Numbered from the stretch's first letter, positions 34,567 through 44,333 are shown. The stretch is DNA of 54,898 bases from Blastocatellia bacterium (GCA_025054955.1 JANWZE010000047.1:1-54898), one strand, 5' to 3'. Made by a program: numbers and translations. Notes: generated by a model not told the origin, from the letters alone.

Positions 34567-35499
34567 ATGAAAATGAATGCGTTTAAGCAGTCTTTCCTGT
34601 TCCTCCTATTGCTGAGTTGGCATATTCTGTTTGCGCCAGATGTGGAGGCTCATTTGGCTGAGCAGCCTCTTGTGCTCCGAGGACAGGTGGTCTGCTTCCA
34701 ATGCTGGTTTGAAGCGGATCGGAAGACCGTTCCTTACGGCACGGCTGAAGATATTGCGTGCGCCGAAGTGTGTGGCAAGCAGGGCATTCCTAAAGCGCTG
34801 GCCGTGGCTGAACAAGACAAGACAACGCTCTATTTGTTGGAGTATGGCCGACTGAAGAAGCGGCGTGATGGTTGGCAGTCTTATGTCACCAAATATGTTG
34901 AAGTGACCGGACGGATACGCAAAGATGGTGATAAGCACTGGCTGAAGGTTGATTCATTGACGGTTGTCTCTTCGCCGTCTGCTGAATCTTCGGCGGCATT
35001 ACCGACAGAAGCGCCCGAACTCACGCTCACCGACATGGGCGGCGCACAGCAACGATTGAGCGCAGCACGCGGCAAAATCATCGTCTTGAATTTTTGGGCG
35101 ACGTGGTGCTTGCCGTGCCAAAAAGAGATGCCTGTGCTCGTCAAGTTGCAAAATGCTTATGCCGCCTGGAACGTGCAGGTGATTGGCGCATCGGCTGACG
35201 AGGTGGCGCGCCGCGCGCTGGTGATTGAGTTTACCCGCAAGCATAAGATCAATTTTCCAGTGTGGCTCGGCGCAACCACCGATGACATGCAGCGATTCGG
35301 CCTCAAGCCTGAGTTGCCCGGAACGGTCGTCATTGATCGAGATGGCAAGATCGTAGATCGCATCAACGGGGTCGTCACAGAAAAGGCGCTGGAAAAGATT
35401 CTCAACGAGCTGCTTGCTCGGTCTACATCGGAAACTGATCATCCACCGCACCATCAACACAGGGCGGATGCCGGTCGAAGTTCCAGTGTTCCTTCCTGA
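34567..35499 (+). CDS. TlpA-type thioredoxin-like protein with N-terminal Cys-rich domain
   Basis: A 310-residue exported redox protein. A signal peptide (FLFLLLLSWHILFAPDVEA) is followed by a small beta-rich domain (about 35-140) with VVCFQCWF and CAEVCGKQGIP cysteine pairs and LYLLEYGRL. This is a pattern I have seen in heavy-metal-related or OB-like domains of Acidobacteria. Residues about 160-300 are an AhpC/TSA-TlpA domain with FWATWCLPCQKEMP, the CxxC active site, plus ELPGTVVIDRDGKIV. It is likely a periplasmic thiol-disulfide reductant. ATG 34567 follows AGGAG by 6 nt. The last 25 residues, rich in His and Ser, have no family match, and the next open frame lies in phase after two TGA codons. 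Confidence 0.87.
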   Translation: MKMNAFKQSFLFLLLLSWHILFAPDVEAHLAEQPLVLRGQVVCFQCWFEADRKTVPYGTAEDIACAEVCGKQGIPKALAVAEQDKTTLYLLEYGRLKKRRDGWQSYVTKYVEVTGRIRKDGDKHWLKVDSLTVVSSPSAESSAALPTEAPELTLTDMGGAQQRLSAARGKIIVLNFWATWCLPCQKEMPVLVKLQNAYAAWNVQVIGASADEVARRALVIEFTRKHKINFPVWLGATTDDMQRFGLKPELPGTVVIDRDGKIVDRINGVVTEKALEKILNELLARSTSETDHPPHHQHRADAGRSSSVPS

Positions 35500-35607
35500 C
35501 CGGTCTGACCGGGTGAAGGTCGCGCGGTCCGGGGGATCGCTTCCGCTGAGCAGCATCGTTGGACACTTGGCGCACGTTTCATCAGTGGCCAGATTCCCCG
35601 CGCCAGT

Positions 35608-36057
35608 GTGCGCACCACGCTCACCTATCGTCTTTGGCCGCAATTATCGGTCGGCGTCGAGTATAACCCACGCGCCGATGATGTAGGATTGCTGGTGAAT
35701 TGGATTGCGCTCAGTGAGACGGCGCGACGCCCTGCCTTGATATTCGGGACCAGTTCAGATCGCATCGGCACGCCGAGCGGCCGATCACTCTATCTCACCT
35801 TAAGCAAAGACCTATCTGAACAAGTGCGTTTGCCAATCGCGCCGTACGGCGGCGTCGCCTATAGTACCTATGAGGATCGCTTTTTGCCGATCGGCGGCCT
35901 CTTTGTTCGATTCCCATACAACATGTCATCACTGGTCATCTTCGATGGTGTCAAAGTTCATCCGACGTGGTCGTTCACGCTCAAGCAGCGACATATCTTT
36001 ACGTTTGTCCTGGCGCAGGGACGCAATCCCGGATTCAGCTACAGCATCTCGTTCTAA
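35608..36057 (+). CDS. Beta-barrel-like protein, 5' end unclear
   Basis: At least 149 residues of alternating beta-strand pattern: YRLWPQLSVGVEYNPRADD, GRSLYLTLSKDLSE, PYGGVAYSTYEDRFLPIGGL and a C terminus GRNPGFSYSISF that ends in Phe, as outer-membrane barrels do. Coding character extends upstream of the first usable start (GTG 35608) to at least WTLGARFISGQIPRAS, with the frame open back to 35509 but without ATG, GTG or TTG in it. It lies in phase with the tlpA-like gene, beyond TGA codons at 35497 and 35506. It may be a gene with a non-standard start, a frameshifted gene or a remnant. No signal peptide is visible. Confidence 0.6.
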   Translation: MRTTLTYRLWPQLSVGVEYNPRADDVGLLVNWIALSETARRPALIFGTSSDRIGTPSGRSLYLTLSKDLSEQVRLPIAPYGGVAYSTYEDRFLPIGGLFVRFPYNMSSLVIFDGVKVHPTWSFTLKQRHIFTFVLAQGRNPGFSYSISF

Positions 36058-36091
36058 GTAACGCGACAAAAGTTCGGAGCGTTTTTAGAGT

Positions 36092-36109
36092 GCTGCGACG
36101 TGTCGCAGC
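36092..36109. other. Perfect 8-bp hairpin between convergent genes
   Basis: GCTGCGAC (36092-36099) pairs with GTCGCAGC (36102-36109) around GT. Only three T follow, so terminator function is possible but weak. It sits in the gap between the barrel-like gene and the cysQ-like gene. Confidence 0.5.
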
Positions 36110-36214
36110 TTTGGCCGGAAAGCGGTGAGACGTCACCACACGCCAAAACGTCCCGTCCCCCATAATGTCCCAGAACGTTTGTCCACCCTTTTAGGACAAT
36201 TTGCATGTGTGAGG

Positions 36215-37012
36215 TCAGCCGCTTTGCAGGCTGCTCTGACGCGGTAGGTTCAATAATGCTTCAATCGGTTTGAGCAAGCTTTGAGGCCCGGCCACCAAAC
36301 CGGGTAGCCTGGGAGTCGCCGAGTTGAAGCGGATCACCGCATTGTTCATATCACGAACGAATCCCCCGGCCGCATGCACCAACGCGACGCCAGCAGCCAC
36401 GTCCCACTCATGCTTTGGGACGAACGTCCATGTGGCATCGGCCAGCCCGGCGGCCACCAACGCCAGCTTGTAGGCGACCGAACCAACCGGCTTGATCTGT
36501 AACCCGATTCCCTGAAACCGCTGCCATTGGCCTCGTTTCATCTCACTGCGACTGGCCAGCACCGTAGCTCCTTCGAGCGTACACCGGCTGCTCGGATGCG
36601 CCGGTTGGCCGTTATAGCTGAGGCCCGTCTCCAATGAGCCGAGGAACATTTCTCCGGTGGCTGGATTACAAATGCCTCCGGCAATGGCAACGCCATCCTC
36701 GACCAGCCCGATCGAGATGCACCATTCTGGAATCCCGCTGACGAACTCACGTGTGCCGTCAATTGGATCAACAATCCACACGCGCCGGCACTCTAGCCGA
36801 TGCAGATCATCGCTGGTTTCCTCCGAGAGCCAGCCTTCACCATTGCGCGGTAGGATTTTTCTCAAAACCTCATTGATTGCCGTGTCAGCCAACGTCACCG
36901 GGTCTTGGCCGCGTTTGTACTCGACTTTCAATACTTTAGCACATAACTGACTGACGACCGCCGACGCCGCTTCAAGCGCGCGCTTGATTCGTTCCAGGTG
37001 ATCTATTGTCAT
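36215..37012 (-). CDS. Inositol monophosphatase-family phosphatase, CysQ-like
   Basis: A 265-residue lithium-sensitive-type phosphatase. The metal-binding motifs are WLSEETSDD, WIVDPIDGTREF and HEWDVAAGVALV. The REF after DGT favours 3'(2'),5'-bisphosphate nucleotidase (CysQ), which removes 3'-phosphoadenosine phosphate from sulfate assimilation, over inositol monophosphatase. ATG 37012 is taken because MTIDHLERIKRAL begins the family homology; the 15 upstream codons to 37057 look non-coding. Confidence 0.9.
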   Translation of the reverse strand: MTIDHLERIKRALEAASAVVSQLCAKVLKVEYKRGQDPVTLADTAINEVLRKILPRNGEGWLSEETSDDLHRLECRRVWIVDPIDGTREFVSGIPEWCISIGLVEDGVAIAGGICNPATGEMFLGSLETGLSYNGQPAHPSSRCTLEGATVLASRSEMKRGQWQRFQGIGLQIKPVGSVAYKLALVAAGLADATWTFVPKHEWDVAAGVALVHAAGGFVRDMNNAVIRFNSATPRLPGLVAGPQSLLKPIEALLNLPRQSSLQSG

Positions 37013-37129
37013 GAGTCTTGTTGGCAGGTGAATTGGCGAGCAGCCACAAAGGCCCACTCCAGGAAGCGCGCGTTGGCGCCTTGCATTGGCCAGGAGGGGC
37101 CTTTGCGCTCATTCGAGTCGTTCAGTCAG

Positions 37130-39910
37130 CTACGGCTGCAACTCCGAGGTTACGATAGCGCCGCCCATTTGGGGAATCGTGGCGCGTGTTTTGACAACCT
37201 TACGGTCTTCTTTGGCGACCCACAGGAGCGTTTCACCCGGCTCGCCTTCAGCCGACGTGACTTCAACTTTGAACGTGTCGAAGCGACCAGCCGGTAGGTT
37301 CGCGCTTTCCGTGCCCACGACTCTGAGTTGCATGAGTTTGACCTTCTGCGTTTGAAGATCAAAGTTGCGGAACGTCGTGCTGTAGCCTTCCGCGAGTGGT
37401 AGCGCAGCCATCACATCGTATGCGCCCGCGCCATCAGCAAACAACGCGCCGCCCAGCTCGGCATCAATCGGTCGCGCTTGACCGCCCATGGACATCGAGC
37501 CGCTGACCTTGTTGTCTTTGACTTCCATCTCAATCGCAACCGGGCCTTGCTTCACCGAGCGACGCTTCAGCCGCAGGCTGCCTTTTTCCAGTGTTGTCTG
37601 ATCGCTGATTTCGCCCATCGGCAGCGTCGCTTTCTCGATGACGACCCAGTCGCCGTTCTCCTGTTTGATTTCTCGTGTGACGCTCATTGGAATGGACTGA
37701 CCGGCCACTTCGATCTGGCCTTTATAGCGGGCTGTGCCCGGCCGCAAGTCCATGATCGGTTTTGGCACGCCGACGGTTGCTGCTTCAATCTTTTTGGGCA
37801 AGGTGACCGTGGCCACATCCACCGTGATTTCTTTCAATCGGGCGGCGACTTCCGGCTTCATGTCGGGTTGATAGCGTCCGCCCAGATGTTTAGCAAGGAA
37901 CTTCTCAGCCAGCGCGATCCATGCCATGTTATTCACTGGACGAGCGAATCCATGCCCTTCATCTGGCGCGACCAGGTATTCAACTGGAAATCCGCGGTCG
38001 CGCAACGCCACGACGATCTGATCCGATTCCGCTTTTTTCACGCGCGGGTCATTCGCGCCTTGAACCACCAATAGCGGCGCTTTGATCTTGTGAGCAGAGT
38101 TCAACGGCGATTGTCGTTCCAGTTGCGCTTTGCCTTCAGGCGTGCTGGGATCGCCCATGCGCACATGAAAGAGTTTGCGTGCCGCTTCCCAGTAGGGCGG
38201 AATTGATTCCAGCAGTGTGATCAAATTCGATGGACCGACAATCGAAACGCCGGCAGCGTAAACATCGGGCGTGAACGCCAACCCTGCTAGTGTCGCATAA
38301 CCGCCGTAAGAGCCGCCCATGATGCCGACGCGCTTGGGATCAACGATGCCTTGCGCCACCAGGTATTTCACGCCCCAGGTCAGATCGTCCTGCATCTTCT
38401 CTCCCCATTGCTTGTTTCCGGCATTGAGGAATTTTTTCCCGTAGCCGGTTGAGCCACGAAAATTCGGCTGCAATACAGCATAGCCACGATTGGCCCAGAA
38501 TTGCGCGTCGCGATCGTATCCCCATCCGTCACGCGCCCACGGCCCGCCATGCGGGAAGACGATGAGCGGCAAATTTTTTGCTGGGACGCCCTTGGGCAAC
38601 GTTAGGAATGCAGGGATTTCCAATCCGTCGGATGAACGATACCGGATGGCTTGCATCGGCGCCAGATGCTCGCGCGGAAGTTTATCGAAGACGCGATATT
38701 GGAACGTCAACTTCTTCTTTTGACGATCGAACAGATACCGCTGGCCAGGCTCTCGGTCACTGGTCGCTGTGACCAACATGAGCCGCTCATCTTTCGTGCC
38801 GGCGCCCATGCTGAGCTCCTTACCGGGCAGCTTCTTCTGCAGCCATTTGTAGTCCGCTTCGAAGGATTTATCCTTCCAGTAAATCCGCGTCCGTTCATCT
38901 TCGTAGATGGTGGCGATCAGCTCATCGCTGACTTCTGAGAAGGCGACATTGCTCAAATCCACACGGTTCATCGGGTCTGATTCAACCACCTGTTCGCGGC
39001 CTGTTTCAGGATCAAACAACACCAGTCGGACCAAATCCACATCATCGCCCTTGTTGCTGATCATGTAGACACGCTTGTTATCTTTGTGGAAACGCACAGG
39101 ACCGCAGGATTCAAACACGCTACAGGAATAGACTTTGGTGAAGCCGTCTTGGTCAACACGCAACACCTCAGTGTCCCCATTATCAGCAATCCGCGTGGCC
39201 AGTCGTAGACGACCGTTCAGGTCGAATATCCAACCAACAATCCGTTCGGTGTTGCGCCGAAGCAGAGTGCGTTCGCCGGTGGAAATCTGCACTTTGTAAA
39301 GATCGTGCCATGAGGCATCACGGTCGTTCAGTCCAACATAGATGATGTCGGGTTGATTCTTTGGCACATCATAGATGACGGCGCGCGCGCCCTTGACGTC
39401 CGTCAGATTGCGCGCGGTAGGAACCTCTTGTCCAGCCGCCGGCGCTTCTGAGGGGTTGACGGCATAGACGTTGTAGTTTTCGTCTCCCTCTTTGTCCTGC
39501 ACGAACAGGATGTATCGGCTATCGCGACTCCAAAAGTATGCCGGAATGGGGCGCTTGGTCTCGTTGGTGATCAACTTAGCCGCGCTATACGGTTCGTTGA
39601 TGCGCTTGACCCAGATATTGCGTGTGTCTTTGTAGGGCTTGATAAACGCGATGTACTGTCCATCGGGTGAGAGCTGAGCGCCGGTGATTTCAGGATTGCC
39701 GTAGAACAGCTCACGATCAATGATGGGCGGCATGCCGCCTTTCTGTGCAAACACAGGCGTGATCAGCGGAGTCAAAAATAACGCTGCTGCAATGGCCAGT
39801 GCGACAGCAGGTAGGAGCCGCCACAACCGATTCGTCAGGTGATATGGCGTGAGCCCCTGAGCCATCCGGCATGTCCACACAAGCGCCTGGCTTTGATGAT
39901 GAGTTTTCAT
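37130..39910 (-). CDS. S9 prolyl oligopeptidase-family peptidase with C-terminal DUF3108-like domain
   Basis: A 926-residue exported serine peptidase. A signal-like segment (LLPAVALAIAAALFLTPLITPVFA) is followed by a beta-propeller (about 70-430) and an alpha/beta hydrolase domain with Ser534 in GGSYGGYA, Asp in QGANDPRVKKAES and His in DEGHGFARP. Such enzymes are dipeptidyl or acyl-aminoacyl peptidases. Beyond residue about 720 an additional 200-residue beta-rich domain with YKGQIEVAGQ, GYSTTFRNFD and LPAGRFDTFKVEVT resembles DUF3108. That is not part of the normal S9 architecture, which ends near residue 690 here. GAGGAGG lies 4 nt before the ATG. Confidence 0.92.
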   Translation of the reverse strand: MKTHHQSQALVWTCRMAQGLTPYHLTNRLWRLLPAVALAIAAALFLTPLITPVFAQKGGMPPIIDRELFYGNPEITGAQLSPDGQYIAFIKPYKDTRNIWVKRINEPYSAAKLITNETKRPIPAYFWSRDSRYILFVQDKEGDENYNVYAVNPSEAPAAGQEVPTARNLTDVKGARAVIYDVPKNQPDIIYVGLNDRDASWHDLYKVQISTGERTLLRRNTERIVGWIFDLNGRLRLATRIADNGDTEVLRVDQDGFTKVYSCSVFESCGPVRFHKDNKRVYMISNKGDDVDLVRLVLFDPETGREQVVESDPMNRVDLSNVAFSEVSDELIATIYEDERTRIYWKDKSFEADYKWLQKKLPGKELSMGAGTKDERLMLVTATSDREPGQRYLFDRQKKKLTFQYRVFDKLPREHLAPMQAIRYRSSDGLEIPAFLTLPKGVPAKNLPLIVFPHGGPWARDGWGYDRDAQFWANRGYAVLQPNFRGSTGYGKKFLNAGNKQWGEKMQDDLTWGVKYLVAQGIVDPKRVGIMGGSYGGYATLAGLAFTPDVYAAGVSIVGPSNLITLLESIPPYWEAARKLFHVRMGDPSTPEGKAQLERQSPLNSAHKIKAPLLVVQGANDPRVKKAESDQIVVALRDRGFPVEYLVAPDEGHGFARPVNNMAWIALAEKFLAKHLGGRYQPDMKPEVAARLKEITVDVATVTLPKKIEAATVGVPKPIMDLRPGTARYKGQIEVAGQSIPMSVTREIKQENGDWVVIEKATLPMGEISDQTTLEKGSLRLKRRSVKQGPVAIEMEVKDNKVSGSMSMGGQARPIDAELGGALFADGAGAYDVMAALPLAEGYSTTFRNFDLQTQKVKLMQLRVVGTESANLPAGRFDTFKVEVTSAEGEPGETLLWVAKEDRKVVKTRATIPQMGGAIVTSELQP

Positions 39911-40802
39911 AGAGCCTCCTCGTTCAGATGTTAAGCTTTGGTATCATTCGTGGTTTTGCATGGCTAAAAGTGACTTTCAGCTTACCACTCTCCTGTTGTT
40001 CTGGCAACATGCTGCTTACTCGTGCTGTGAGTGAAAGTCGGTCGCTCGTACCATCAGCCACAAAGCGACGTGATACCAATTGTGGAGAGAAAGACCTTGT
40101 TCTTTGTAAGGGCGTCGCTGTGTGCTCCATGGCATTAAGTTAGTGGAGTTGGATAGAACGCGGATGAGGCGGATGCGGCGGATTTTCGCCGATTGATCCG
40201 CGTTGATCAGCCGAATCCGCTTCATCTGTGTTCCATGAATGACATTAAGTTAGTGGTGCTGGGTAGAACGCGGATGAGGCGGATGCGGCGGATTTTCGCC
40301 GATTGATCCGTGTTGATCAGTCCAATCCGCGTCATCCGCGTTCCATGAGCTTCTTATTAATGCCATTGCCCTCTGTGGTTCGGCACGTCTCCAACGCGCC
40401 GGGACTTTCTTAAACGGTTCCAGCAAGCGGTTGCTGTGCTCACGCATTCACCGTGTTTGTCTTCAGCGCGTCGGGGCTTTCTTGGAGAGTTCCACAGTTT
40501 GCACATCTGGCTGCCTTCTCACGAGCCGCTGGCACAGCTTGGACGAAATTGTGTAACACCATCAATCAGCAACCATACGAATTCTCACAAGCAAGCGAGC
40601 GTGTTCGGTTGTTGAGCTTGAACCACTTTGGAGCGGACGAACACGACGCCAATAGAGCGGAGAGTTTGATTGCGGCCTTTGGGCTATCGCCGAACCAAAC
40701 CTTGGAGCGGATGAACGCGACCCCGACGGAGCGGAGAATGTGTTCATCTGTTGGGTTTGAGCTACCCCGATCAGCGTTCATACGACTTCCCACGCGCGGA
40801 CG
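39911..40802. other. Gene-free stretch with tandem repeats
   Basis: No gene is supported. It holds a duplicated family-D element (40129-40368) and, at 40628-40663 and 40702-40737, a 36-bp direct repeat TTGGAGCGGA(C/T)GAAC...GAGCGGAGA with period 74 bp. Confidence 0.6.
40129..40368 (+). repeat. Family D element with internal 110-bp tandem duplication
   Basis: The left end ATGGCATTAAG (40129-40139) and right end TTAATGCCATTG (40357-40368) match the inverted ends of the 34217-34346 element. The core GAACGCGGATGAGGCGGATG begins at 40156 and again at 40266, a 110-bp period, with few differences. It reads like one element whose interior has been doubled. Confidence 0.85.
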
Positions 40803-41891
40803 CTAACGGATCAACCGGAACACCGGACGAATGATCGCCACGTGCTCAGGCGGATTCGGTTCTTCATCGGGCAAAATGCTGGCCAACTCAAATGTTCTCC
40901 CACGATCAGCCGAGACATAGGTTCGCTGGCCATACACGTTTTTGGCGATACTCAACAAGACGCCGGTTGTTGCTGCATCCTCGGCAATTTCAACACCGAG
41001 ATAAACGTTACCTCCGGTGACTCGGATGGGCGGATTGAAAGTAATTCTCACTCGGCCATGAACGCTCGCGCCGACACGAGCGATTGTTTCGCGACGATCA
41101 ATGGTGAACGTGGGATTGGTCGGCGGCGCGTCAACGCCGGTCGGGTCAATGAACCCAATCAACCGAGCCTGTTTATTAACCGGACTGGGCGTGTCATGCC
41201 CTTTGAGAAATTCATACGTCACCGATTCCAACTCTGCCGGAAAGTGCGTCGGCTTGAATCGGACGATGAAAATTTTTCCCGCGTCTTCAAACCCGTCGCC
41301 GTGACAGAAGTAATCCTCCAATTGGTGTAGCTCGGTCGGACTTTTGCCTGCATTGATCGTGAGCGTGTAGGGACTGTTTGGTATGCGGGGAAATTGCGGC
41401 GCATTGACGGCTACATAGTAAGTGCCGGCTTCCAACGCGCGCGGCGTGATGGTCTCGCTTACCCCGCGCGACGTCACGGCTGAACCGGTCACCAGTTTGA
41501 CGACGGCATCGTTCGGCCCAGGATCGGCTTTATGGTAAAACAGCCAGAGATCGAAGTCAGCCGTTCGGTCGAACGTCAAACTCAGACCAACGTCCATTGC
41601 CTGCGATAACGTGAACGTGTAAAAGTCCTGCAACGGAGCTAGCTCCTTGCAATCCTCCACGATTTCCTCTATCTGTGTGCCCGGATCAGTTGTGGCAGCA
41701 GTGCCGGTGATGATCAGCGTTGTGCCGCGTTCCAACGAGCCGAGTGATTGAGCCGTTTCGGGCGCATTGTTTGGTTCGGCTTCGGTGATCGTCAAAGTGC
41801 CTTGTTGCATTTGTGCAGTGCTCGAAAAGAGCGCAGCGAAGATGGCCACGCTCGCCAAGAGTGTGAAGCGATAGACGCTCCGGTAGTTCAT
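40803..41891 (-). CDS. Exported PPC-domain protein, function unknown
   Basis: A 362-residue secreted protein. A signal peptide (FTLLASVAIFAALFSSTAQ) is followed by TITEAEPNNAPETAQSLG, the opening of the bacterial pre-peptidase C-terminal (PPC) beta-sandwich, which runs to about residue 185 (GTYYVAVNAPQ). The C-terminal half (about 190-362) is beta-rich with no enzyme motif I recognise. PPC domains usually accompany secreted peptidases, but no peptidase domain is here. GGAGGG lies just upstream of the ATG. It follows the TonB receptor gene by 12 bp in the same direction, so the two are probably one unit, with a possible shared role at the outer membrane. Confidence 0.82.
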   Translation of the reverse strand: MNYRSVYRFTLLASVAIFAALFSSTAQMQQGTLTITEAEPNNAPETAQSLGSLERGTTLIITGTAATTDPGTQIEEIVEDCKELAPLQDFYTFTLSQAMDVGLSLTFDRTADFDLWLFYHKADPGPNDAVVKLVTGSAVTSRGVSETITPRALEAGTYYVAVNAPQFPRIPNSPYTLTINAGKSPTELHQLEDYFCHGDGFEDAGKIFIVRFKPTHFPAELESVTYEFLKGHDTPSPVNKQARLIGFIDPTGVDAPPTNPTFTIDRRETIARVGASVHGRVRITFNPPIRVTGGNVYLGVEIAEDAATTGVLLSIAKNVYGQRTYVSADRGRTFELASILPDEEPNPPEHVAIIRPVFRLIR

Positions 41892-41903
41892 AGGGTCCCT
41901 CCG

Positions 41904-44333
41904 TCAGAAATGAATTTTCATCCTGCCAACATACTGGCGCGGCGGAATGACATGAGTCCCGCCAAAATGGGATAGGAAGTTGTAAAGACCTTTTTCGTTA
42001 GTCAGGTTGAGTATGTCAAATTGGAATTCGGTTCTGTAGCGCCGTTCGCCAAACAGGCGGAGACCGAACGACCAGTTCCAGACCGTGCGTGGTTTGACGC
42101 GGAATGGGTCTTTGTTGAAATCCACGAAGGCTAGACCAAAGGCCAAATCAGGATTGGTTTCGACCTCGTCAGGAGATTCGACCTCGGTGACCAGACCGCT
42201 GTCATAACGACCCATGAGACTTGTCCACCAGCCGCGCTGCCGGTCGTTGAACATGATGCCCCATTGCGCGGCGATCTCTTGATCGTGGTCAATGCGGAAC
42301 GGCCCGTCGTCCAGATGTTCGACGATGTGCGCATCCACAAACAGGCCGCCGGTGAACGGCGGGCTAACAATGGCCGACGCGCTTCCCAAACTGCAATAGC
42401 CGCTGAATCCACGATGCTCCGGCACGTCCACGCGCACGTCGAATCCTTTGATCTTGCCGCTGTCAATGGCCACGGGGAAGACAATCAGCGTTTGTGAGAA
42501 CTGAAGATTATCGTGAACGTTTCGCGCGTCTTTGGTATAGTAGGCCGCATCCACGCGAAACCAATCCTTGACCTGCTGCTGAAGGCCGACCTCATAAGCG
42601 TGCTGGCGCTCTGATGGGACAAGAATCACACCAGAGCCGAGCGCAGCGATTACATCAGGTCCGGACAACTCAGCAGCCTCCGCCGAGCTGGAGAACAAGA
42701 GGTTTTCGTTCTGTGGCGTGAAAAACAGCCGGTTGTAAGAGCCGCGCAGCACTGTGCCTGTCAGCCCGATCCGATATGACAACCCGATGCGAGGTTGCCA
42801 GGCATCTTCACGAAGCAGGAAGCGATAATTGTCATAGCGCAGGCCGGCATTGAGTGTCAGGTTGCCATAGTGAACTTCATCTTGCACGAAGAATGAATAC
42901 TGGCGACCTGTCTCTTTGCGCGAGAAATGAAAAATCTCTCCGCCGCGCGTGAGATCATAGGGACGCAATCCGACGTTGTAGAAATGAGGATCGCCGCCTT
43001 CTTTTGGCGGCACGTTAAAGTTCGGGTCGGTGATGGCGAACGAGAAATTCTCGCTCACCGGGAACCCCAGCAGTTGCACACCGGCTTTGACCCGATGGGT
43101 CTCGTTAGTGAAACTGAAGTGGACGTTGCCGCCGACATTGGTCAGATGACGCGCTTGCGAGGCCAGCAGCGGCGTGTCAAACGGGCTTTCCAGGAGCTGA
43201 CCGATGCTGGTGCGATAGTAAGGTGTGACTTCGATCGTCATCCGATTGTTCAGAATGTGCAACCAGTTGAAACTCAAACTCAGGTCGCGCGGCTTCTGAA
43301 CTTGGTTCTGACCGGCCAGATGCTGCGAGAACAAATTCGGCACCTGGTAACGCGACCGTCCTAGCGCCACATTCAGCCGCAGAAAGTCGCTCGTGTGATT
43401 AGGCGTGTAGTCCAACCGCGTGAACAGTCGTTGCGTGTTACCGCCATTGTGCAGATTCTCAAAGTTAGGCGGATCAAGAAAGCGATTGCTCTTGGAAGCA
43501 GCCAGACTCACGAAGTAGCCGAATCGGTTTGATTGCCCGCCAAACTGCGCGCCGAGTTCGCCGGTATCAAAACTGGCTGCGCCGAGTTCGACGTTACCAA
43601 ACAAGGCGCGACCCGATCCCATGCCCGACCGCATCGTTGCATTGACCACCGCCGCATTGCGATAGCCAAATTCGGCAGGCATCAAGCCGGTGAATACTTC
43701 CATTGTCTCTATGTTTCGCGCGTCCAGGCTATTGGCATAGGAAATGTGAATCAGGTCGCTGATCGGCTGACCGTCTACGATGTAGGTGATTTGTCCATGC
43801 GAGCCACGAAAATGGAATCGTCCGTTTTCATCAGCGATGAAGCCAGGAACTGTCAGGAGAATGGATTCAATACTGCGATTGGAGGTGGTCGCCGGAAACC
43901 GTTGGATGAACGATTTGTCAATATGGTAATGAGCGCCGGTGTCATCTTCCAAGATGACGCGCTCTGGGCCGGCTGTGACTTCAGCCACTTCAACCGGACC
44001 GGTGGCTTGAAGCGTGATCGGAATCTCGAGCGGCACGTTGGAGTGAACTTCGACTTCCATTGTCACTGCGAGGAAGCCCGCATGTTCGACTTTCAAAAAG
44101 TAGTGATTCTGAGGGACATTAAAGAATGTGTAGGCTCCATCTCCGTCCGTTTGTGTGCGACTCAGATAGCCGGTCAGAGGGTTGGATAGAGACACCGTCG
44201 CGCCAACAATGGCGGCCCCTTGTTGATCCAGCACGCGACCGCGCACAATCGCGCCGCCGGATGAGGCGCTGACATTGGCGACCGTCAACCAACTGACGAG
44301 GATGAGAGCCAAACCGATATGATGAGATTTCAT
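41904..44333 (-). CDS. TonB-dependent receptor with carboxypeptidase-regulatory N-terminal domain
   Basis: An 809-residue outer-membrane receptor. A signal peptide (GLALILVSWLTVANVSA) is followed by a CarboxypepD-regulatory-like domain (about 28-105: GRVLDQQGAAIVGATVSLS), a plug (about 130-220: RSIESILLTVPGF, GQITYIVDGQPI) and a beta-barrel to the end, finishing in KIHF, with a terminal Phe as usual. It would import a ligand across the outer membrane with TonB energy; the ligand is unknown. The ribosome-binding GGAGGAG just before the ATG is part of the family-A repeat at 44337. The likely two-gene unit with the PPC protein suggests the two cooperate. Confidence 0.92.
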   Translation of the reverse strand: MKSHHIGLALILVSWLTVANVSASSGGAIVRGRVLDQQGAAIVGATVSLSNPLTGYLSRTQTDGDGAYTFFNVPQNHYFLKVEHAGFLAVTMEVEVHSNVPLEIPITLQATGPVEVAEVTAGPERVILEDDTGAHYHIDKSFIQRFPATTSNRSIESILLTVPGFIADENGRFHFRGSHGQITYIVDGQPISDLIHISYANSLDARNIETMEVFTGLMPAEFGYRNAAVVNATMRSGMGSGRALFGNVELGAASFDTGELGAQFGGQSNRFGYFVSLAASKSNRFLDPPNFENLHNGGNTQRLFTRLDYTPNHTSDFLRLNVALGRSRYQVPNLFSQHLAGQNQVQKPRDLSLSFNWLHILNNRMTIEVTPYYRTSIGQLLESPFDTPLLASQARHLTNVGGNVHFSFTNETHRVKAGVQLLGFPVSENFSFAITDPNFNVPPKEGGDPHFYNVGLRPYDLTRGGEIFHFSRKETGRQYSFFVQDEVHYGNLTLNAGLRYDNYRFLLREDAWQPRIGLSYRIGLTGTVLRGSYNRLFFTPQNENLLFSSSAEAAELSGPDVIAALGSGVILVPSERQHAYEVGLQQQVKDWFRVDAAYYTKDARNVHDNLQFSQTLIVFPVAIDSGKIKGFDVRVDVPEHRGFSGYCSLGSASAIVSPPFTGGLFVDAHIVEHLDDGPFRIDHDQEIAAQWGIMFNDRQRGWWTSLMGRYDSGLVTEVESPDEVETNPDLAFGLAFVDFNKDPFRVKPRTVWNWSFGLRLFGERRYRTEFQFDILNLTNEKGLYNFLSHFGGTHVIPPRQYVGRMKIHF

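Noticed and set aside
35497-35508. Further selenocysteine codons (TGA at 35497 and 35506)
   Set aside because: The flanking peptide has no redox motif or family conservation, and two TGA codons three codons apart fit a normal stop better.
40453-40806. 117-residue plus-strand frame
   Set aside because: Composed of the 36-bp direct repeats and low-complexity DNA, and its end overlaps the PPC gene stop; no family features.
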